Part shown: piece by piece, positions 60,322-64,000 of the stretch | Position numbering within the stretch: the first letter of the stretch is position 1 | Layout: every line of letters begins with the position of its first letter | NCBI GenBank assembly: GCA_902798965.1 | Contig: CADBYS010000012.1 | Location: 16,459 to 80,458, forward strand | Reading direction: 5' to 3' | Origin: an uncultured Bacteroidales bacterium | Lineage (GTDB): Bacteria > Bacteroidota > Bacteroidia > Bacteroidales > Paludibacteraceae | DNA length: 64,000 nt | Position numbers and translations under genes: made by a program | Notes under the pieces: generated by a model | The model's input: the letters and a program-made list of their open reading frames with translations, nothing else | Databases searched by the model: none | Told to the model about the DNA's origin: nothing

Positions 60322-62940
60322 TTAACGCACGCTTGTCAGGTGACGGATATGCTCGTTGAAGGCATCACGCTTCATCAGATCCTCGATGCTGATGTGCATT
60401 CTGTAGTTCCAGAAGTGACGCGGATTCGACGGCAGATTGATGCGCTCGCCGTTGGCGTCGGGCAGACGAACCTCGCCATCCACTGCCAGCCAGTCTTGCA
60501 GCGGCAGGATAACCCACATAGCCGGGCTGTACATGTGCTGCTTAACGATGAAGTCGGCAATCTCCGGAGTCATCACGGCAGGTGCTTCGCCCCACCAGCC
60601 CATCTGGTCGTTGTAGAACTTCTGCGTTACCTCGCGGTCTTCCTCCCACCATGCGCGCAGCGGGTTCGTGTCGTGCGTACCGGTGGTGCAAACGCTCAGA
60701 TAAGGCGCGTCTGCCGGGTGAGCGAACGCACGCTTCGGATCTTTCGGCATGCGCTGGATCTCCAGACTCAGTATCTGCAACTCGTGCATCACTTGCGGTA
60801 CGCAGTCGGGCACCATACCCAGATCCTCGCCGCAGCAGAGCATGCCGGTCGAGCTGATCAGCGTCGGCAGCTTGCGCATTGCACTCTCGCGCCAGAACTC
60901 GGTGTGACGACGGTAGAAGTAGTCGTTGTAGATGTTCATCAATATGCGCTTCTGGTCGTCGTACAACTCGGTGAACGAGTGGCTCTGATAGATGCTAATG
61001 CGCGGGTGCAACATCTCGGGGTTCTTTTGGTCGCGAACGAACAGCACCTCGCAATGCAGGTAGAACAAACCGTCGCGCAGATTCAGCGCCTGATCTTTGT
61101 TCATGAAGCCTGCCTGATGCAGCGTGTCGTCATCTACCATCACGGCGTCGAAGTACTCCTGTACCTTCATCTGGGTGTCGAACTCATCCTTGAACCAGAA
61201 GATATATCCGTCGTTCGTGTTCAGGAAGCGCTGCTTGGCAGTCTCGGTGTCGTAGCCGAATACGTCGCCCAGGAAGTTTCCGCGGATATACGGCTTGGTC
61301 ATGCGGTCGATATCCAGGCATACACCCATGTTCCACAGGTCTTGCGGCGAGTAAGGCATAGCGGGCGAGAAGTGACCGCATAGTCCCCATACGTCGCTCT
61401 TGCGCATTTGCCATATACGGAAGAATCCGAGGATATGGTCGATACGGTAGGCATCGAAGTAATCTTGCATCTTCGTGAAGCGACGACGCCACCAGTCGTA
61501 GCCGTCCTTGGCCATCTCGTCCCAGTTATAGGTCGGGAAGCCCCAGTTCTGACCGCGTGCATCGAAGTCATCGGGCGGTGCACCGGCGGAAGCATTCAGG
61601 TTGAACAGCTCGGGTTCTACGGCTGCATCTACCGAGTCAGGACTGATACCGATAGGTATATCACCCTTCATCGCTACGCCTATCGAGTGAGCGTACGCCA
61701 CGGCATCGCTCAGCTGCTTGTCGGCATGGAACTGCAGGTAGTAGTAGAACGCTACGGGGTGCTTGTCGCGCTTCGACAGGAACTTTGCATACGGCTCCAG
61801 CCAGCCTTTGTTCTTGGCAAAGAATGCCTTGAACTCCTCGCTGGCCATACAAGCCTCGCCATCGGCCTTGTACAGCGCCTCGAAGTATTTCATCTTCTCG
61901 TCATATACGCACTGGTAGTCGGCTATCGACTTGGCGTTGAACTCGGCTTTCGTAGCGTCGTATTTCTTTTTCTGCGCCGGAGTCAGGCGTCCCATCTTCT
62001 CTATATTGATGTATATAGGATGCAGCGCGAATACCGATACGGCGTTGTAAGGATACGAGTCGCGGTTGGTGTGCGTCAGCGTCGTATCGTTGATAGGCAG
62101 CGTCTGAATCATCTTCTGTCCTGTCAGGGCTGCCCAGTCGGCCATCTTCTTCAGGTCGGGGAACTCGCCGATACCGAAACCCTCGTCCGTACGCAGACTG
62201 AATACAGGTATGGCTACACCTGCTCCGCGGAAGCGCGGTTGTGTGCGGCGGAACGAACGGTCGTTAACGCGCAGTCTTGAGCCCTTCTCCGGCAAACCCC
62301 AGGCATGGCGGTTCTCGCCCCACTCGATGTCAATCACGTTGCCGCTCTCTAAGTCGTAAATCACGTACTTGTAGTCGAACGTGTTCATGTCGCTCACCTC
62401 GATATCGGCTTTCCATACGGGGAACTCGGCATCGCTCATCGGCAACTTCTTTGCCATATCCCACTCGCCCAGTTGCGGGATGCTACCGATGATCGCTACG
62501 CCCTGCGACGGCAATATCTGCGGCAGATCGATGGTCAGCGTTACGTTCGAGGCTTTCGCTCTGCCCTTGGCTTTCGGGGCGGCTGCCGTGTGACGGGCAA
62601 ACAACGATTTCAGGAAAGCTGTGCTGTAGAAGGCTTTCTCGTAATCCACTGCCTGCCAGAAGTCGTGCGTCACCACTTTCTTGTCCGTCGAGCGGATGGT
62701 CAAGCGGCGGTCAAGTCCCGACTCGTAGATGTACCCGCCCTCTTGCAGACGGATAGCGTACTTGTACACGATACTTGCGGCGTGATCAATCTTCACCGTT
62801 GCTGTCCAGAAGTCTTCACCTTCACACGACAACTGCAGCGGTTCACGTTCCGTCCAGCCGACCTCGTTCGACTGCGTCTCAACGATGCACAGCGACTGAC
62901 CGTACATCGTCCGATAGTTAATTTGGAATGTTAGATTCAT
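60322..62940 (-). CDS. malQ: 4-alpha-glucanotransferase with N-terminal starch-binding domains
   Basis: An 872-residue GH77 amylomaltase. The first about 240 residues hold two CBM20-like starch-binding domains (TFQINYRTMYGQSLCIVETQ; VTLTIDLPQILPSQGVAIIG followed by LGEWDMAKKLPMS). The GH77 barrel follows: nucleophile aspartate in YFDAYRIDHILGFFRIWQM, acid/base glutamate in MLCCGEDLGMVPD and the third aspartate in TGTHDTNPLRAWW. It moves maltosyl chains between maltodextrins in the cytoplasm. The start MNLTFQINYRT is preferred since the 29 upstream codons overlap the promoter. With the GH97 enzyme it points to starch or glycogen use. Confidence 0.95.
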   Translation of the reverse strand: MNLTFQINYRTMYGQSLCIVETQSNEVGWTEREPLQLSCEGEDFWTATVKIDHAASIVYKYAIRLQEGGYIYESGLDRRLTIRSTDKKVVTHDFWQAVDYEKAFYSTAFLKSLFARHTAAAPKAKGRAKASNVTLTIDLPQILPSQGVAIIGSIPQLGEWDMAKKLPMSDAEFPVWKADIEVSDMNTFDYKYVIYDLESGNVIDIEWGENRHAWGLPEKGSRLRVNDRSFRRTQPRFRGAGVAIPVFSLRTDEGFGIGEFPDLKKMADWAALTGQKMIQTLPINDTTLTHTNRDSYPYNAVSVFALHPIYINIEKMGRLTPAQKKKYDATKAEFNAKSIADYQCVYDEKMKYFEALYKADGEACMASEEFKAFFAKNKGWLEPYAKFLSKRDKHPVAFYYYLQFHADKQLSDAVAYAHSIGVAMKGDIPIGISPDSVDAAVEPELFNLNASAGAPPDDFDARGQNWGFPTYNWDEMAKDGYDWWRRRFTKMQDYFDAYRIDHILGFFRIWQMRKSDVWGLCGHFSPAMPYSPQDLWNMGVCLDIDRMTKPYIRGNFLGDVFGYDTETAKQRFLNTNDGYIFWFKDEFDTQMKVQEYFDAVMVDDDTLHQAGFMNKDQALNLRDGLFYLHCEVLFVRDQKNPEMLHPRISIYQSHSFTELYDDQKRILMNIYNDYFYRRHTEFWRESAMRKLPTLISSTGMLCCGEDLGMVPDCVPQVMHELQILSLEIQRMPKDPKRAFAHPADAPYLSVCTTGTHDTNPLRAWWEEDREVTQKFYNDQMGWWGEAPAVMTPEIADFIVKQHMYSPAMWVILPLQDWLAVDGEVRLPDANGERINLPSNPRHFWNYRMHISIEDLMKRDAFNEHIRHLTSVR

Positions 62941-62984
62941 AGGTATATTTTGTGTTTGTTTATGCAAGTGAAATAAATCGACTA

Positions 62985-63016
62985 CAAAGATAATAAAAAA
63001 ATCTTGAATTTGCAAA
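62985..63016 (-). promoter_or_regulatory. Bacteroidota promoter for malQ
   Basis: On the minus strand TTTG (63013-63016), 20 bases, TATCTTTG (62985-62992); leader of about 38 bases. Confidence 0.82.
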
Positions 63017-63072
63017 TTTTTCCCCAACTTTTTTGCAAAAATCTTTATTATTTATCCCAAATCCCCAAAATT

Positions 63073-63102
63073 ACAGCCCGCAAGCATTCTCTTGCAGGCT
63101 GT
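63073..63102. terminator. Hairpin, possible terminator
   Basis: ACAGCCCGCAAG and CTTGCAGGCTGT form a stem of about twelve positions with one mismatch. Read leftward it is followed by AATTTTGGGG, so it could end transcripts coming from the truncated gene at 63326. The remaining spacer to 63326 shows only a short CCGTAAGATCCGTCAAATCCGT phrase. Confidence 0.5.
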
Positions 63103-63325
63103 ACTCTATCGCCATTTTAGATTAGTTTTGGGTAATTTTTGACAAATATAAGTCCATCGGAATAGTTGTATTTACGGTTAGCTATCGCCTCGAAAAATGT
63201 AACACCAGCGTCTTTCTGTCAGCGTCCGTCAGCACAAGGCTGTCGTTCGGCATGCGGGCTGTTAGGTGCTTCATGTTTATTGCTCTTTGTGTCCGTAAGA
63301 TCCGTCAAATCCGTACAGTATTATC

Positions 63326-63489
63326 TCACTTCAGCGCAATCATCTTAGCTTTCTGGTTATCCATTCCGGGCATTGTAGCGCCTACGGGAGCATTCTCATA
63401 GGTGGGGTCGCATACAATATACTTACGTCCTTTGTATGTCAGCCAGTCGCCTTTCTCTTCGCTGGTGAATGCTACTGCTGTTGCCAAGT
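63326..63489 (-). pseudogene. 3' remnant of a secreted-protein gene
   Basis: The minus strand ends in a plausible protein tail: AVAFTSEEKGDWLTYKGRKY, then IVCDPTYENAPVGATMPGMD and NQKAKMIALK. The CDPTY..APVG.TMPGMDN pattern resembles the C-terminus of Bacteroidales secreted proteins with a transglutaminase-like domain, known to me only by general resemblance. Upstream of it the frame runs into a 23-bp tandem repeat (63483-63574) and then a promoter that points the other way, so the gene body is missing. Confidence 0.65.
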
Positions 63490-63574
63490 TCCCAAATGAA
63501 ACTGCGCCAAGTTCCCAAATGGAATTTTGCCAAGTTCCCAAATCAAAATGCGCCAAATTCCCAAATAATGCAAA
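63483..63574. repeat. Four tandem 23-bp units
   Basis: Each unit starts GCCAA(G/A)TTCCCAAAT and continues with 8 variable bases; four units lie head to tail at 63483, 63506, 63529 and 63552. The array abuts the cut end of the gene remnant. Confidence 0.9.
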
Positions 63575-63579
63575 AAATA

Positions 63580-63610
63580 TTTGCAAATATCATTTTTTTT
63601 TGTATCTTTG
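63580..63610 (+). promoter_or_regulatory. Bacteroidota promoter near the right end
   Basis: TTTG at 63580-63583, 19 bases, TATCTTTG at 63603-63610. A 25-codon frame (63644-63721, MYQRKPSLYPLANSTRCTDT) and the hairpin at 63779-63813 follow before the partial gene at 63831. Confidence 0.78.
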
Positions 63611-63778
63611 CAGAAAATTTAGATTTCTAAAGTCAATAGTTCGTATGTATCAAAGAAAGCCATCTCTTTATCCTCTCGCCAACAGCACGCGTTGCACTGA
63701 CACCGGAGTAAAAGTGGAGTAATGGAGAATTGAAAGGTGAAAAGTGAAAGGTAAAAGAGAATAAATTTTGGATTATCA

Positions 63779-63813
63779 AACACCGAGCGGCTCAAAATGA
63801 GTCGCTCGGTGTG
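63779..63813 (+). other. Hairpin before the last partial gene
   Basis: ACACCGAGCG and CGCTCGGTGT pair around a loop of about 13 bases; no T-run follows. It could be a weak terminator for the short frame or an attenuator-like element for the gene at 63831. Confidence 0.5.
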
Positions 63814-63830
63814 TAGTTGCTGGGGGGAGC

Positions 63831-64000
63831 ATGCATTCCGGATGCAAAAAATCGCCCAAATTGGTCGATACTATTTATTGTAGCGACGAGGATTATGAGA
63901 CGGCGGAGATGATCGGGAATAAGATGCTGCTACATATGGCGGCGGCGTACAGGATGATAGACGGGGACAAACAGGATGTGGTGCCGGAGATTAAACCGAT
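63831..64000 (+). CDS. Unknown protein, N-terminal part, cut by window end
   Basis: An open frame with a strong GGGGGGAG sequence just before ATG. It reads MHSGCKKSPKLVDTIYCSDE, then DYETAEMIGNKMLLHMAAAY and RMIDGDKQDVVPEIKP, and runs off the right edge after 56 residues. I do not recognise the family. It lacks a signal peptide. The preceding promoter and hairpin suggest it is expressed. Confidence 0.5.
   Translation, partial: MHSGCKKSPKLVDTIYCSDEDYETAEMIGNKMLLHMAAAYRMIDGDKQDVVPEIKP

Noticed and set aside
63483-63574. CRISPR array
   Set aside because: The 23-bp units are contiguous with only about 8 variable bases and no cas genes are present; it is a plain tandem repeat.

Overview
The window is a chromosomal piece of a Bacteroidota bacterium, most likely order Bacteroidales. 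Evidence: 15 promoters of the Bacteroidota type (TTTG or TTG at -33, about 20 nt, then TAnnTTTGC at -7), a serine palmitoyltransferase, a GldG gliding/type IX-associated protein, PorT-type outer-membrane barrels, DUF5683 and DUF4296 proteins, a GH97 alpha-glucosidase and very long secreted proteins with type IX-like C-termini. The family level cannot be fixed from sequence alone.

Layout. (1) 1-4969, minus strand: the conserved block tRNA-Thr, Tyr, Gly, Thr, tuf, tRNA-Trp, secE, nusG, rplK, rplA, rplJ, rplL. rplK is damaged at both ends. (2) 5273-18731, mixed housekeeping and envelope genes: a GH97 lipoprotein, clpX/clpP, tRNA-Glu plus rpsT, a barrel protein, a D-Ala-D-Ala dipeptidase-like lipoprotein, serine palmitoyltransferase, a pRiA4b ORF-3-like protein plus miaA, tRNA-Ser, a polysaccharide flippase, a glycosyltransferase and a FemAB/GNAT-like protein. 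(3) 18732-38079, an accessory surface-protein region: two copies of a three-gene cassette (about 1230-residue secreted repeat protein, 54-56-residue peptide, 229-247-residue exported protein) separated by an AAA/PD-(D/E)XK gene flanked by direct repeats. A 1610-residue protein with twelve CDS-motif repeats and a barrel partner follow. (4) 38188-58615: gap and nrnA-like genes on the minus strand, then a long plus-strand run: SurA-like isomerase, gldG, LysM/periplasmic-binding protein, PorT-like, GT9, parA, parB, DUF5683, mltD, merR, DUF4296, DAHP synthase-chorismate mutase, pheT and three exported proteins. (5) 58621-64000: GT2, rpsP and malQ on the minus strand, then a decayed end with a truncated gene, a 23-bp tandem repeat and the start of an unknown gene.

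The most interesting signal is a structured element found directly upstream of tRNA-Trp, tRNA-Tyr, tRNA-Glu and tRNA-Ser in the same orientation as the tRNA, with a shorter variant before tRNA-Gly and an orphan copy near 19.4 kb. It has one hairpin, often with a GCAA tetraloop, a conserved GAGAGC(T/G)GAGGCAA-like linker, and a second long two-part hairpin whose stems change by paired substitutions between copies. A second theme is short tandem 'phrases' of 7-23 bp that sit in spacers and also, in frame, inside miaA, pheT and the FemAB-like gene. All calls come from reading the sequence; no search was run.
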